From NCBI RefSeq assembly GCF_958450345.1, contig NC_088781.1, positions 51,600,315-51,664,314 of the forward strand: 64,000 nt of DNA, given 5' to 3'. The number at the start of each line of letters is the position of its first letter. Within the stretch, counting starts at the first letter, position 1. The notes under the pieces are model-generated. The model ran no database searches. It was not told the DNA's origin and saw only the letters and a program-made list of their open reading frames with translations. The position numbers and the translations under genes were made by a program. Source of the DNA: Calliphora vicina (Eukaryota; Arthropoda; Insecta; Diptera; Calliphoridae). Of this stretch, positions 22,536-33,361 are shown piece after piece.

Positions 22536-24428
22536 TATAGACGTGCAAGAGTGTAACTTAAAGTATTGTCAAAACAAGTATACCATATACATAGCTGTTA
22601 CTATGGGTATAAATATGAGAATGAGTATAACTAATGTTGTATGGTTTTGCTTTTGCACACACACTATAATCTTAAAAACAAAAACAGTTGTTTATTGTTT
22701 TGTATTGAGTATGTCATAAACTTCTTTTTTGCACACAAATAGCTGTTGTAACTACAAGTATTATAAAATATTGTAGGTGAAACAAATATACAAGTGAACT
22801 TTGGTGAGTTGATGTGTATGTGCGAAAATTTATGTTTAAAAATGAACAACACGCAGTGGTTTAGAAACGTTTATTTCTGGAAATAATTCGGTATCTCGGG
22901 AACTATTGGAGATATTACTACAAAATTTCTCATGGTTGGAGCTGAGGTATTTTCGAGTTGATTTGCAGTTGATCAGTTTCCTAGCGCTAATGGGGGCCAG
23001 TGAGTTGCCCCCAAAGTTGGTCACCTCGGATCTCAATTTTTTTAATAAATCGGCAAAAATTCATTTATGATCCGAATGAGCTGAAATTAAAAATATAAAT
23101 AGCGCTTAAGAAGATCTACAAAAAATACGCGTACATGTGCAGGTTATCTCCATTAGTTGAAGAGTTATTTACGTTTATTTATTTTTAATTTTTCTCGATT
23201 TTTTTATGGTTTTTTAGATATGGCGGGCCTACGGAGGGTCGATTTTTTTTTCTAAAATATCACCTATGTATATTGGCAATAAAATTCTAAATAAAATAAA
23301 AAAAACTAGCTAACAATTAACTTGTCCCTATAAAAAGTTAAACGCATCCAAAGTTGGAACATGTAAAAAGTGCCGTATTTTTGAAGTATTTTCCCAAAAA
23401 AGCCCATATATTTTTTTCTTTTGTAGAAAAAAATTTTCTTCGGGACTATATACAATTTTTATATGATCCGGAAATTTTTATATAATACAAAACCGTGTAA
23501 AGTAAATTTAAGCGGACACAACACCGCCAAGACCTATCCAAACTTGGCCAATTTAAATAAAAAATTAGATTTGAGTAAAACATTCTAAAAAGGCAAAGCA
23601 CCGATCATCGAAAAAGCTTCATACTTGTATAACCGTATATGCTTCTTAAATATCTACAAAGTTTTTTTTTTCTATCACACGGTAAATAACGTCACAGTAG
23701 GCACTTTTCTAAAAAAACTCAGTTTTTGTAACACATTTTACCCGGTTTAGGAATTTCGGTATTTAAAAATAAAAAAATTTAAAAATTATAATGTGGTTTA
23801 TTTAAGGATAATTCAGTCTATATTAGTTCCAAATCTTGTTATGATATCTTTAACCGTTAAAATTTTACATTAATTCAAACTGTATATTTTTCTCCATGTA
23901 AAATCACCATATTATATTTTTTTAAGTTTTTAGGTAATAACGTCCCAAAAAAATGATTTGATTTTACTAAAATATCAATCAATCTTCAAGTCCTAAGGTT
24001 TTCAACAATATCAAATACTTATATAAAAAGGCCTTTATTTACTCCTCAAAAGTTCCACAAACCTTGCCCCCTTTAGAAAATTTGTATGCTTTTTCATATA
24101 TTTATAATGGTTTAGGCTCCTATAATTCACAAACAAATAAAGAAACAGACATACATACTTATTTGTTGGTAAAATTTCTATAAATCATACACACGAGTTT
24201 TTATTTGCATCATACAATAAGTTACTTATTGTATTCCATCTTTATCTACTAGTACATAGGAAAACCAATATGTTACTCTCATTCTCTTTTTATCCACTCA
24301 TACAATAACTGCTACAAATAATAACAATACCAACTTATAACAGAAACACCAAAATACTCATCAATACTCACTCACTTTAGTAAACACACAGAAACTTGTA
24401 CAAACAGTTGTAACTGTGCACGTCTTTA
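22536..24428. mobile_element. Nested hAT-type insertion with perfect 8-bp duplication
   Basis: TTCCAAAT flanks both sides (22528-22535 and 24429-24436). The left end TATAGACGTGCAAGAGTG matches the minus-strand right end TAAAGACGTGCACAGTTA over the first 12 bases with one mismatch, then loosely. Comparison with the uninterrupted copy at 5581-5615 confirms that the host sequence is continuous without it. An 8-bp duplication with a TAWAGACGTGCA terminus points to the hAT superfamily. It has no own transposase and itself contains a copy of the 46634-48841 family (about 22849-24110). Confidence 0.75.
22849..24110. mobile_element. Partial copy of the CACWRTG-ended 2.2-kb family
   Basis: Collinear with the minus strand of 48660-47330. 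Shared blocks are TTTATGATCCGAATGAGCTG, CCTATAAAAAGTTAAACGCA, CGGTAAATAACGTCA, AAAACTCAGTTTTTGTAACA, and the end of a short reading frame. On the minus strand 24083-24039 reads KFSKGGKVCGTFEE and stop, beside KFLKVGKVCRASEE and stop in the other copy. The left edge is ACGCAGTGG; the true terminus is decayed and the distal TIR is missing. It sits inside the nested hAT-type insertion. Confidence 0.6.
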
Positions 24429-24439
24429 TTCCAAATGTA

Positions 24440-24760
24440 CATTATAACTTGGTTTCGTTATTGTTAATTGGGTTTTTTACGTTTACTAATAATATCTTTT
24501 AGTCTTTGAGCAATCGAAATATTTTAATTTTGTTCGAGCTCCTCATCTGAGATAAAATCAATTTCGTTTGAATAGGATTTAAATTGAGTTTTGTTAGATA
24601 TATAACTTACAAAAAATGTGAAGAATTGATTTTCCAGAGCCCCACTCTAGGAAAACCAACAATACCGCTATATTAACTATGTTGTAGCAGGAGTTGAGCT
24701 TAATACCATAGCTGAACATCATTTTGCGATACTCGGGCATGTAGAATGTCAAAATGCATA
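24440..24760 (-). pseudogene. hAT transposase remnant, copy 2, proximal part
   Basis: Matches 5615-5933, with the acidic SDEELEQN-type segment recognisable on the minus strand near 24540. Frameshifts relative to copy 1 show it is dead. It belongs to the same broken gene as 22340-22530. Confidence 0.6.
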
Positions 24761-24913
24761 AAAATGGCACACAAAAATGACAATTTCCCCTATTTATTTA
24801 TGAAAAATGGGATTTGGAAAATCCCGGGATTTAAAATTAAAAAATCCCGAAAACCCCGAAAACCAGTTTGTACGTATTACTTTCAGCTAGTGAGTTTGTG
24901 TGTGTGCGTGTTT

Positions 24914-25035
24914 GTGTTCTATTATTACCCAGCAGTTTGAAAAGTGTCAATTGGAAACCTTTCACTAGTTATACTACTACTTGCACAACAAATTAATTCG
25001 ACATAGCAGAACTACTAATGTTTTTATTGTTAGAT
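24914..25035. repeat. CCCAGCAG-family terminal fragment
   Basis: Begins ACCCAGCAGTTTGAAAAGTG, matching the termini at 9176 and 30420, followed by TTTCACTAGTTAT-type text. The rest of the element is absent. A (TA)n run follows at 25037-25064. Confidence 0.4.
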
Positions 25036-25063
25036 TTTATTATTATATATATATATATATATA

Positions 25064-25842
25064 TGGGACATTTCACGTCAAGTGAACCAACTTTTGAAAT
25101 CGATGTCTTCCGATCGCGATGAAATTTGCACCAATGTTAGTTCTATTGGATAGTAATTCGGACACCATTTTTCAACAAGATCGGTCAAGAAATCTCTGAG
25201 TTATAGGAGGTCAAAATTTGACATTTTGGCCAAACAGGTGTTTTTTTTATCCATATAACTTATTACCTATTGTTCTTAGCAAAATGTGTCCCAAATAGTT
25301 TAGATAGCTATTTATGCAATCTTTCGAAAAAAAATTAAAAAAATTTAATAAAATATTTTTGATTTTTTTTTTTAAAATCAAAAATATTTTTGACTTTTTT
25401 TCAAAATGGGCCCTTTTTATTTTTTTTAAGAAAGCTTAGGTCTTTTCCTAAGCGACCTATATGGTCGCTTAGTGGGATGCGAGTGGGATATCTATCAAAA
25501 AAAATATTTTGTAACTCAAGATTTAAAATTTTTGAATTTTTTTGCAAAATCAAAAACTTTGTTGACTTTTTTTAAAAAAATGGACCCATTTTTTAATTTT
25601 TTTTTTGCTCAGAAGAAAGCTTATGTGTTTTCCTTTAACACCCTTTTTGTCGCTTAGTGGGATGCGAGTGGGATATCTATAAAAAAAATGTTTTGTAACT
25701 CAAGACATACAATTTTTTACTTTTTTTTGAAAAATCAAAAACCTTTTTGACTTTTTTTTTTCCAAAATGGACTCTTTTTTTATTAATTTTTTTTTCTCAA
25801 AAGAAAGCTTAGTTCTTTTCCTTTAAAACCTTTTTGGTCGCT
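25064..25842. repeat. Repeat unit bounded by TA microsatellites, with 185-bp tandem array
   Basis: It starts GGGACATTTCACGTCAAGTG directly after a TA run and ends in another TATATATACATATATATG run. From about 25355 it holds about 2.6 tandem units of 185-188 bp, marked by GTCGCTTAGTGGGATGCGAG at 25464 and 25649 and a decayed third (GTCGCTT) at 25837. Each unit carries a poly-T-rich half and AAGAAAGCTTAGGTCTTTTCC-like text. The open frames here are Phe/Lys-rich translations of the array. Confidence 0.6.
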
Positions 25843-25869
25843 TATATATATACATATATATGTTTGTAA

Positions 25870-26250
25870 CGACACGTTATAACCTAAGTTGCTCACTAAA
25901 CACTTGTTTTTTCATTAAAATGCTGTTTTTCAATTAAAATATTATTTTTTCCATTACTCAAATTATTTATATTAACACCTCATTTTAATAATATAGTTTT
26001 GCAAAGCTATTTTTTCCGTAAAAAATAATTTTTTTAATAAAAAGCTATTTCTGTGCAAAGTAAATTTTCCACTAAAAACATTTTTTTCATTCTAAAGTTA
26101 TTTTTCAATTAAAAACACATTTATTCATTAAAAATGTTATTTTTCCATTGAAAATTCTTTTAGCATTAAAAAGGTATTTATTCAGTTAAAAGATATTTTT
26201 CCATTAAATTGCTATTTTTTATTTTTTCCATTAAAAACCTATATCAATAG
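25870..26250. repeat. Degenerate TTTTTCATTAAAAA-type low-complexity repeat
   Basis: Words such as TTTTTCATTAAAAATG, TTTCCATTAAAA and AAGCTATTTTT recur with loose spacing, as in 20960-21445. Confidence 0.4.
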
Positions 26251-26525
26251 GGTTAACTGATTGCTCAACTCTTGTCATCTATCAAAAACTCTTTTGTCCC
26301 ATTCGTTTGCACTTTCGACAGTGAACGAACCTCTGCCTAATGCCTACGGTACCAATTGCACCTATCAGGTGAATGTTGGGGCCACGGGAAGTAGGTATTG
26401 AAAGAACTGTTCAGGATCCAACACGAGATCAATCATGTTTTCTGCGATGAAATAAATTAAAATAGGTCTCGTCTATCCACATCTGATATAATCGTTAATT
26501 TTGTTAACGTAGATTTGACTGTTTT
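26251..26525. other. Unassigned, more complex sequence
   Basis: This block (CCTCTGCCTAATGCCTACGG..., GGGGCCACGGGAAGTAGG) is less AT-rich than its neighbours and might be a piece of a LINE or old coding sequence. No frame gives a recognisable motif. Confidence 0.3.
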
Positions 26526-26530
26526 TTTGA

Positions 26531-26620
26531 TTTGAAATAAATTTTCTCAATTTGAAATAAATTTTCTCAATTTGAAATAAATTTTCTCAATTTCAAATAA
26601 ATTTTCTCAATTTCAAATCG
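26531..26620. repeat. 20-bp tandem repeat
   Basis: Unit TTTGAAATAAATTTTCTCAA (fourth copy TTTCAAATAA...) is present four times from 26531 to 26610, with decayed units continuing to about 26730. Confidence 0.85.
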
Positions 26621-26739
26621 AATTTCTTAAATTTATTTAGAATTCTTGAAATTTTAAATGGAAATTCTCAATTTCATTTGGAATTTCCTCAATTTGATTT
26701 TGAAATTCTCAAATTTCATATGGAGTTTTACAATTTCAA

Positions 26740-27060
26740 TGAAAAATGGTGTTTTCCATTAATTCTTTATTCAAGCTTTTTGCAAATTTTGTTCATTATA
26801 CTTTTATTTTTCATTAAATCCTAGTGCTTCATTAAAAAGGCTTATTTTATTGAATAGCTCTTGATTCGCTGAGAAGAATTTGCCATAAAATATTTAGTTT
26901 TTTCATTTAAAAACATTTTTTTTGTGGAAATTATTTTTTTTGAATAAAAAAACTTTTTTTTATTAAAAAAAATCTTGTTTCGATAAAAAGTTAGTTTTTC
27001 AATAAGAAGTTTTTTTGTTGTAAAACTATTTTTCAGCTAAAGTCTCTTGCATTTACGCTT
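26740..27060. repeat. Degenerate low-complexity repeat
   Basis: Same texture as 25870-26250 (TTTCATTAAA, AAAAACTTTTTT words). No gene. Confidence 0.4.
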
Positions 27061-27309
27061 TTAAGTTTCCGCTGGTTTTCCAATATATAAAGTGCGAATA
27101 ATAAGAATCACCCAGAAAAAGCTTGTATCGACATTTTAATAACATTTTAACAATTGAAAAAGATACTGAAGAAATTTAAATATGCTGAATATGTTGCCAT
27201 TATCATCAACAGAAAATGGTTAATTCAAGCTAATAACTGTCAGTTTTTTTTAGAAAAAACTTTGATAAATCATCAAACATAGATCACCATAGATAACAAG
27301 AATGTGAGC

Positions 27310-27716
27310 TCTTACAGATTTAGGTGTCGGTAATAACTTCCCTAGATTTATATCACGTACTATAAGAGTAGTTGTAGTTGAAATCTCATCAAACGAGTTT
27401 CTGATCATTTCAGGGGTACCGCAAGGCTCTGTCCTTCTCTTACTCTTTTTGTTATCTTTTCTACCTCAAACTACCAACCCTATCTCTTGTTTTGCAGATT
27501 CCAGCAACATTTGCAATTCATATTCCTTCAATTATTGACCAAGCCTGTTGGAGATTGGGGCAATTAGGCAAAAACATTACTATTACGCTTAACCAAGATA
27601 TTGTGACAATCTGTGAATGGGGTTATGCGAATAGAGTTTTTATGAGTGGTGTAAATATTAAAGAATCAGAAGCTATTGATGCTCTAGGCTTGAGTATTCA
27701 TGGGTGGCATACTTAA
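27310..27716 (+). pseudogene. jockey/I-type LINE reverse-transcriptase fragment
   Basis: In one frame 27318-27430 reads DLGVGNNFPRFISRTIRVVV, then SGVPQGSVL. This is the diagnostic motif just before the polymerase active site in jockey/I-group LINEs. It is followed by NPISCFADSSN near 27480, where the catalytic FADD has become FADS. Downstream, in another frame, NSYSFNY.PSLLEIG and LGLSIHGWHT-type text correspond to the segments after the active site (Y-FDRPPSL-EI, LGM-IS-DL-W). Frameshifts and stops make it non-functional. The endonuclease, ORF1 and 3' end are absent. Confidence 0.7.
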
Positions 27717-28065
27717 TCATTCCTCTTTATTTAATATCTGATTTAGTTTTAAACGGAGAATACATTTTTTAGGCGACAAATTTAGCTCACTTTTAATTCT
27801 ACTTAAATTTCCATGAAAATATATAACTACCCCTCCTAACCCACCACTTAGTTTAATATTTATGATAAGGATTTTGTTGTTGGTTATTGGTGTTGTTAAA
27901 CAAATGGCGTTGAAAGCTTTAGAATCTCATATCAACATTACATTTAGAATATAAATGTACATGATTAAAGAAACAAAACAAAAATCTGAAGAAAAAAAAC
28001 ATAAAAAACCAAAGGCAAAATGAAAAAAATACTAAAATGAAATGCTCTTTAATAAGCCTACAATA
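27717..28065. other. AT-rich spacer
   Basis: No recognisable gene or repeat. Confidence 0.4.
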
Positions 28066-28069
28066 AGCA

Positions 28070-28516
28070 AGTTAGAGTGTTATATTTGACTACACCGAAT
28101 GTTATATACCCACCATCAATACTGTTGTGCATTTTATATAAAAGCATTTATCTGGTTCACACGATAATTGTAGGTCATTTATGTATTATAGAGCCTTATT
28201 CTGCGAAAAATTTGTATGGGAGCTAAGAGAAGTCAGGAACCGTTTCATATCATAGAAAATCTGCAATATTTAAAAGACAATAGCGAAAAAATTTTTAAAT
28301 TTTCCTCCCGACTTTGAATACCAAACATTTCTGATCAACATAGTATATTTGGAGAAACTTTTTCCCTTATGTCCATTCCTTAAGACCTTATCGTGCCTTT
28401 AACAGACTGACGGATGAATGTAAATCGATCGTCTTAGAATTTGTATACTTTTCGAGATGTTACAAACGGAGTGACAAAATCAATATACTCCCCATTTTCT
28501 TGGTGGTGGGTATAAA
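28070..28516. repeat. Helentron-like repeat, divergent copy
   Basis: TATATACCCACCATCAATAC at the left and CTTGGTGGTGGGTATAAAAG at the right form the subterminal inverted pair. Internal ACAGACTGACGGATG...ATCGATCGTCTTAGAAT...GTATACTTTTCGAGATGTTA matches the conserved core of this group. Confidence 0.5.
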
Positions 28517-28669
28517 AGACCACCAAGGCTGTTATTAAAGGAATTTATATAAGAATATATATACTGTAAATGCTTACATAGAAGTGAAAAACATTGTTTA
28601 TTTTTTTACATATGGGAATTTCCAGTATGGCGTGACGTGGCATTTGTTCGACAAAATGTTAAAAAAAAC

Positions 28670-29324
28670 AGGTAACAGAGCTATATTCGGTTGTGCCGAA
28701 TCTTATATTCCCTTCACCAAATTATACATAAAAATATTTTTTTTTAAAATATTTTTATTTAAACAAAATTAATTTCTTTTTAATTGTTTTATTTTTTTTT
28801 AATTGTTTTGAAAATGTTTTTAAAATTTTTTTTTCCAAAAAAAAAAATTTTTTGATGAAAAAAAAATTCTGGTTAAAAAATATTTTTCCCGATTTTGACC
28901 CATTGTAGGTCCACCTTACTATAGCCTTATATACATCGTTGCAATGGACTTTGAAATATCTATCATTAGATATTGTCTATATTAATGACTTAGTAATCCA
29001 GATATAGATATAAAAAGGGCAAAAATCGATGTTGTCCCGGTTTTTTGCTTATATCTCGGCCATTTATGGGCGATTTTAAATATCAACCGAGCAGGAAGAA
29101 TTCCCGACATATTGATGTATGAATCATATATTTGAGTTATTTGGGGAAAGTTGATTTCAACATACTGACGGACAGACGAACATTGATATATCGACTTCGC
29201 TATCTATACCGATCCGGAATATATGTATATATACTTTGTGGGGTCACAAATGAAAAATGTAGAAATTACAAACGGAATGACAAACTTATATATACCCTTG
29301 CCACTCATGTCGGAGGGCATAATA
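28670..29324. mobile_element. DINE-like Helentron repeat
   Basis: Near the left end ATTCGG (28685-28690) and CCGAAT (28696-28701) form a hairpin around TTGTG, followed by CTTATATTCCCTTCACC. The right part carries ACTTTGTGGGGTCACAAATG and ends TATATACCCTTGCCACTC. This is the minus-strand form of the core seen at 53225-53700 (CCGACCCTATAAAGTATATA, ATGTCCGTCTGTCTGTCTG) and of Drosophila DINE-1. Non-coding. Confidence 0.55.
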
Positions 29325-29679
29325 AAGAAAAAGTCAAATTTGTAAATAGTTTTTTTTTTATATTTGCGAAGTAATTAACACATTGACTGCCAAGGCACTT
29401 TCACCAAATAAGATGCTGGGGGTCACAGCATTTTTTTTGTGTAATCTCTTCGAAAACGTCAATATTGGAATTTAGGCTACTGTCAGAAAGTGATGAAGAA
29501 TGTGAAGATTACAGTTTTGATGAGGAACTTCCAACATCGAAAAAATTCTTAAAATCCAGCACTATTGTCTGACATGGCTAGAGAGAATAAAAGTCGTGTC
29601 AGACATATGTGTCCGACGTGGCGTAAACTGCATAAGTTAACTGCAGTTAAGCAAGTAGTCAATGTATCCCTTAAAGACA

Positions 29680-30420
29680 GTAATTGTCACAAATGTCTTA
29701 TCTCTTGGCTGACTCCATTTTATATATTTTGGCCATTTGACACGTGTGTGCACTTTGTAGTGCAGAGAGAAGACAATTGGTTACTTTATGCATCCCAAGT
29801 AATCTAGCGTGAAGACACTTGAAGTCACTTGAGTGTCTCTAAGTAATCTAGAGTGTAGTCACTTTAAACGTTTTATGAGTAATTCGAACAAACTGGGTTT
29901 TTACAAATTGTGTTAATATAATTCTCATACAGTTTATTTTTATTTTTGCTTAAGTATACTTACATCCCATGTAACATTGCATGAAGTCAATAGTCACTTT
30001 AGTGTCTCTTAGTAACCTATGGTGAAGTCACTTCAAACTTTTTTTTGTACTGCACTTTATTTTACCCACCAGAAGCGTTGACTACTTTCGATCTGCTATC
30101 CGATAGTCACATTGTAATCAAAAGGGTCAATTGAGGCCCTGCTTAGGACATGCACGTGTTAAAGTAACTAGTCAAGTAGCTAATCAAGTAACCAGTTACA
30201 AAGCTAGCAAGGTAATGACGCTATGTAACCAGTATGTGAATCGAAATACTTTGGACCAGCTATTAGACAGTCCCATTGTAATCAAAAAGAGACAATTGAC
30301 CACCTGCCTAAGACATGCCCGTGTTAAAATGACTAGTCACGTGGCTATTGATGTAACTAGCTCCCACCCTAAATGATGGGTAAAATAACCACTTCTGTAC
30401 TGTCTCCTAGAACTGCTGGG
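29680..30420. mobile_element. CCCAGCAG-ended repeat family, copy 2
   Basis: Minus-strand start CCCAGCAGTTCTAGGAG at 30420, then collinear with 9176-10415, including AAAGTGACT...CTCTAGATTACTTAGAGACA units near 29820-29870 and 29985-30035. Two homologous sub-blocks (ACCAGTTACAAAGCTAGC... near 30190 and GTAACTAGCTCCC... near 30352) suggest internal duplication in the family. The open frame 30131-30376 is a by-product of these units. Confidence 0.55.
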
Positions 30421-30434
30421 ATATGTGTCCGACG

Positions 30435-31435
30435 CACAGTGGTATGAGAATAAAAAAAGAGGGAAATAAATCTGTAACTTCTAAACCCTTACTTCGATTT
30501 GAATGAAATTTCACGTGCGCAAAGAGGAAGTGTAGTCGAGTTTAAGTTTTGAATTTGGACCTAATGAGCCCACCAGGAGCGGGACCAGGGGTTCCCAAAT
30601 TAGGACACCTCGGGTATATTCAATTTTTAAAATGATCCTATTTCTTCATCTGTGTTCCGAAATTACACATATAGAATCTCCTCGTCGAGCTATCAATTAT
30701 CTCTTATAGCTTAGGAGATATTCGCATTTGAAAATCTAATTTTCAACATTTTTACCCACCCTACTCCAGTTTTTTGGTGACCGCGGTTCCAAATATTCCC
30801 CGATTTTATGCATTTTTCTTTTATAGGATTAACAATGGATGTATATATCAAATAAAGAAAGAGGTGTTTAAAAACCATGACTGAGTCCAAAGTTACATGC
30901 ATTTGAATTTAATAAAATTAAAAAAGGCGATTTTTCGCAATTTTTTTTTGGAAAAAAGTATTTTTATTCTTTTTAAGTTATCTAAAAAATTTCTAAGAGG
31001 ATGTATAAGAATTTGTACTTTTTGAAAAGCTAACATTACGTCAAATATTCTAAATGAAAACAAAATTTATACTTTTTGATACCTAGGGGACCAGGTCCAT
31101 TCAAAAAATGCCTATTTTTTATGTAAAATTCAACTTTAGGGCAAAAATTCTCAAATCGCATACTCGATATCAAAATATAGTAAACTATTTTAGATGACCC
31201 AATATGTTCGTAATCATTTTGTGAAGCGTTCCGATAACCCCGCCCCTGGTATGGATATTATTGCCAAAAAACGAGAAAATACCATTTTTGGAATTTTTCA
31301 ATACTTTTTTGGGATTTGCGGGATTCCTGATTATTGCGGGATTCCTCTTTGCGCATGCGAAATTTCATTCAAATCGTAGTAAGGGTTTAGAAGTTACAGA
31401 TTTATTTCGTTCTTTTTTATTCTCATACCACTGTG
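30435..31435. mobile_element. Transib-like non-autonomous element
   Basis: The left end CACAGTGGTATGAGAATAAA and the minus strand of the right end share about 95 bp with only a handful of differences, through TCTGTAACTTCTAAACCCTT to GCGCAAAGAGGAA. The flanking 5-bp duplication is CGACG at 30430-30434 and 31436-31440. A CACWRTG-type start with a GC-rich 5-bp duplication is the reported Transib signature, and CACAGTG is also the RAG recombination-signal heptamer. It is 1001 bp without transposase. An internal block (ATTATCTCTTATAGC..., ACCCACCCTACTCCAG) is shared with 48080-48170 in the 46634-48841 element. The superfamily call is inference from ends and duplication. Confidence 0.7.
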
Positions 31436-31458
31436 CGACGTGGCAGTTAATATGTTAA

Positions 31459-31795
31459 GTATCACTTTATTCAGGTGAAAATATTGCAACAATTGATCCT
31501 AAGGAGTGGAAAATATAAGCAAAAATATGCGATTGCGTGACGTTACCAAAAACAGAAAAACGGTTTGACTTGCATTACAAAATTTCATAATTCTCCGAAT
31601 TGGGAAAGACTTTTTGTATAAAACCTTCTGCATTAGGATTTGGAATAATATAAATTTATATTCCAAATCATAAAATTTAAAAATCTTTCCTCGTTTTTTA
31701 GTTGCTAGCCTCAGTATCTGACGTGACGCTACATGACGTTACGTTACTTGAAATTCCATTTTATATATTTTTTTGTTATGAAATTAGAAAAAGAA
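31459..31795. other. Unassigned AT-rich sequence
   Basis: Contains GACGTTAC words (31537, 31732) near both sides but no clear terminus pair. No gene. Confidence 0.35.
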
Positions 31796-32050
31796 ACCAA
31801 GTAAGAAAGTATGGTAGGTCAAGCAAGACCATATAATACCCTACACTGAGTAACATTTTGTTTAATTTAAATAATTTATTTTCGTATGTTGGCGTTATAT
31901 GGGAGCTATGACCAATTTAAGACCGATCGTCGTGAAATTAGGTAGTATAATTTACGTCTATATGAAACTTATTTATGTTGAATTTTATTTAGATATCAAA
32001 ATTTTTAAGAGATTTATGCTCGTTAAATTGATTCGGAAGAGGAACTTATT
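31796..32050. repeat. Helentron-like repeat, left part only
   Basis: Starts AAGTAAGAAAGTATGGTAGG and continues with ATAATACCCTACACTGAGTA, GGGAGCTATGACCAATTTAA and GACCGATCG, as in 51914-52660. The terminal hairpin is partly eroded and the right half is missing. Confidence 0.55.
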
Positions 32051-33060
32051 TGGAAATTTGATTAGAATTGATTAACTTTTACTTTTTCGGTCTGGGTTGA
32101 CTTTTCAGTGGAAATGCCCATATATGAGGAACAGTAAGATATTATAAATATTCGTACATTCATATGAGTGCGTGTGTTTTTGTGATGTCTATGCGTGTGG
32201 CCTGCAATATAAATGTTGTTATTATTACATTTTTTCATTTTATTTTTGGCTTTTCCTTTAGCTTTACATATGAAAAACATGAAGCTTTAGTATGTGTAGA
32301 AATCTTTGTGTTTTGCTTTTTGGCTACCGTTACAAAGTCATATTAAATGCTTATAACAGTTAGTTAGTTTTCGAAAATGTTTTTTTGTTGGCTACATTTT
32401 TAGCATAAATCTGTGCGACGAGTTCTTTAAGTGTTTGAAATTGCTAACATGGGATTTTTCTTTCACTTTCTCCCTCTATTCAACCACTCTGTGTGTGTGT
32501 GGGAATTTTTGTTTTTATTACTTATTATTCAGTTTAAATATCACATGCTTTTTATATATATATTTTTTGGGCTTTAAAGATAAGCCTGGATGGTAGGAAA
32601 ACATGTTCAATTTTAGACATTTAAAGGAGGGTTTATCAGCATCAGCTAATGTTTTTTTTTTTGTTATTAGTTGGTATTTAGCAGTGATTTTTTTGTGTAC
32701 TGTATTATTGTTGGCGGTTGTAGTTAATTTATTAGGTGAAGGCCAGAGTGGAAATAATGGTCTAGACATTTAATATATATGGCAGACAATTTATGTTATA
32801 TGGTTGGTTAAATTAAATAATGATTATTAGTTTTAAAGTCATAACAACATTTAATATAAATTTCTCCAAAATTGTGGATATGGAATACATATATAATACT
32901 AGAAAAGACATATACATATATTTAATTTACCATAATTAATAGACTGTGTCTTTTTATCTCCTTTATCTCTTCATAAAGATTACAGTCGTTCAGCTTACAA
33001 GTATATATGAAGAAGAAAGCCAGAACATTATTTTTAAAACAATCCGGATATATTTTGTTA
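32051..33060. other. AT-rich stretch with no recognisable gene
   Basis: No coding motif or termini recognised. Contains GTGTGTGTGTG near 32493. It could be host intergenic or intronic DNA. Confidence 0.45.
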
Positions 33061-33071
33061 TGTGTGCGACC

Positions 33072-33301
33072 ACACAGAGAAAACTGTTTCGTCATAGCAA
33101 CCGAATTTGTTGCTAATCGAATGATTCTACCTTAGTCACCGAATTTTATAGTTGTGGCTACAAAATTTTGGAGGGGTAACAAAAGTTTGGTTGCTTCAAC
33201 CAAAATTCTTCTTTATCAACTGACTTTCTCTTGATAGAACCGAAAAATTCTATGTGTACAACCGAATCATTCGATTGGCAACAAATCTGTTTTCTCTGTG
33301 C
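33072..33301. mobile_element. ACACAGAGAAAAC MITE, copy 2
   Basis: Same family as 18543-18791, with left end ACACAGAGAAAACTGTTTCG and minus-strand right end CACAGAGAAAACAGATTTGT. The interior (GCTACAAAATTTTGGAGGGG, GTTTGGTTGCTTCAACC) is well conserved between copies. No convincing target duplication is visible at this copy. Confidence 0.7.
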
Positions 33302-33361
33302 AATATACGTATCACCGTTAAAATCGGAACTGCTTCATAACTTCATTGCAAAAGTCATATC

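Larger units (their letters stand above)
22148..24867. mobile_element. Second hAT-type family, copy 2, split by a nested insertion
   Basis: It begins TAGAGATGCTAATCGGG at 22148 with the same CCCGGGGATCGGG / GGGATTTGG-rich terminal block as the copy at 4974-6043. Left part 22148-22535 and right part 24429-24867 are collinear with that copy once the insertion 22536-24428 is removed. The right terminus is lost at the CCCGAAAACCCCGAAAACC block. Transposase relics lie on the minus strand. Confidence 0.65.
29375..31458. mobile_element. piggyBac-type remnant (TTAA ends) with nested insertions
   Basis: The left TTAA (29375-29378) is followed by CACATTGACTGCCA. The right TTAA (31455-31458) is preceded, on the minus strand, by CATATTAACTGCCACGTCGG. 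The ends match at 12 of 14 positions. TTAA targets are specific to piggyBac-type elements. After the left end, 29465-29565 in the plus frame reads FRLLSESDEECEDYSFDEEL then PTSKK, an acidic N-terminus of the kind piggyBac transposases have. The catalytic core is gone. ATGTGTCCGACG occurs at 29609 and again at 30423, so the right end may come from a duplicated segment. Inside lie the CCCAGCAG repeat and the CACAGTG element. Confidence 0.4.

Noticed and set aside
25390..25657. Two overlapping Phe-rich open frames
   Set aside because: They follow the 185-bp tandem repeat and contain no motif.
30435..31435. Perfect CACAGTG ends as true RSS with nonamers
   Set aside because: Heptamers are present but no ACAAAAACC-like nonamer stands at 12 or 23 bases; only A-rich text, so I call it Transib-like only.
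32485..32500. GT dinucleotide run as a regulatory site
   Set aside because: Simple microsatellite with no supporting context.
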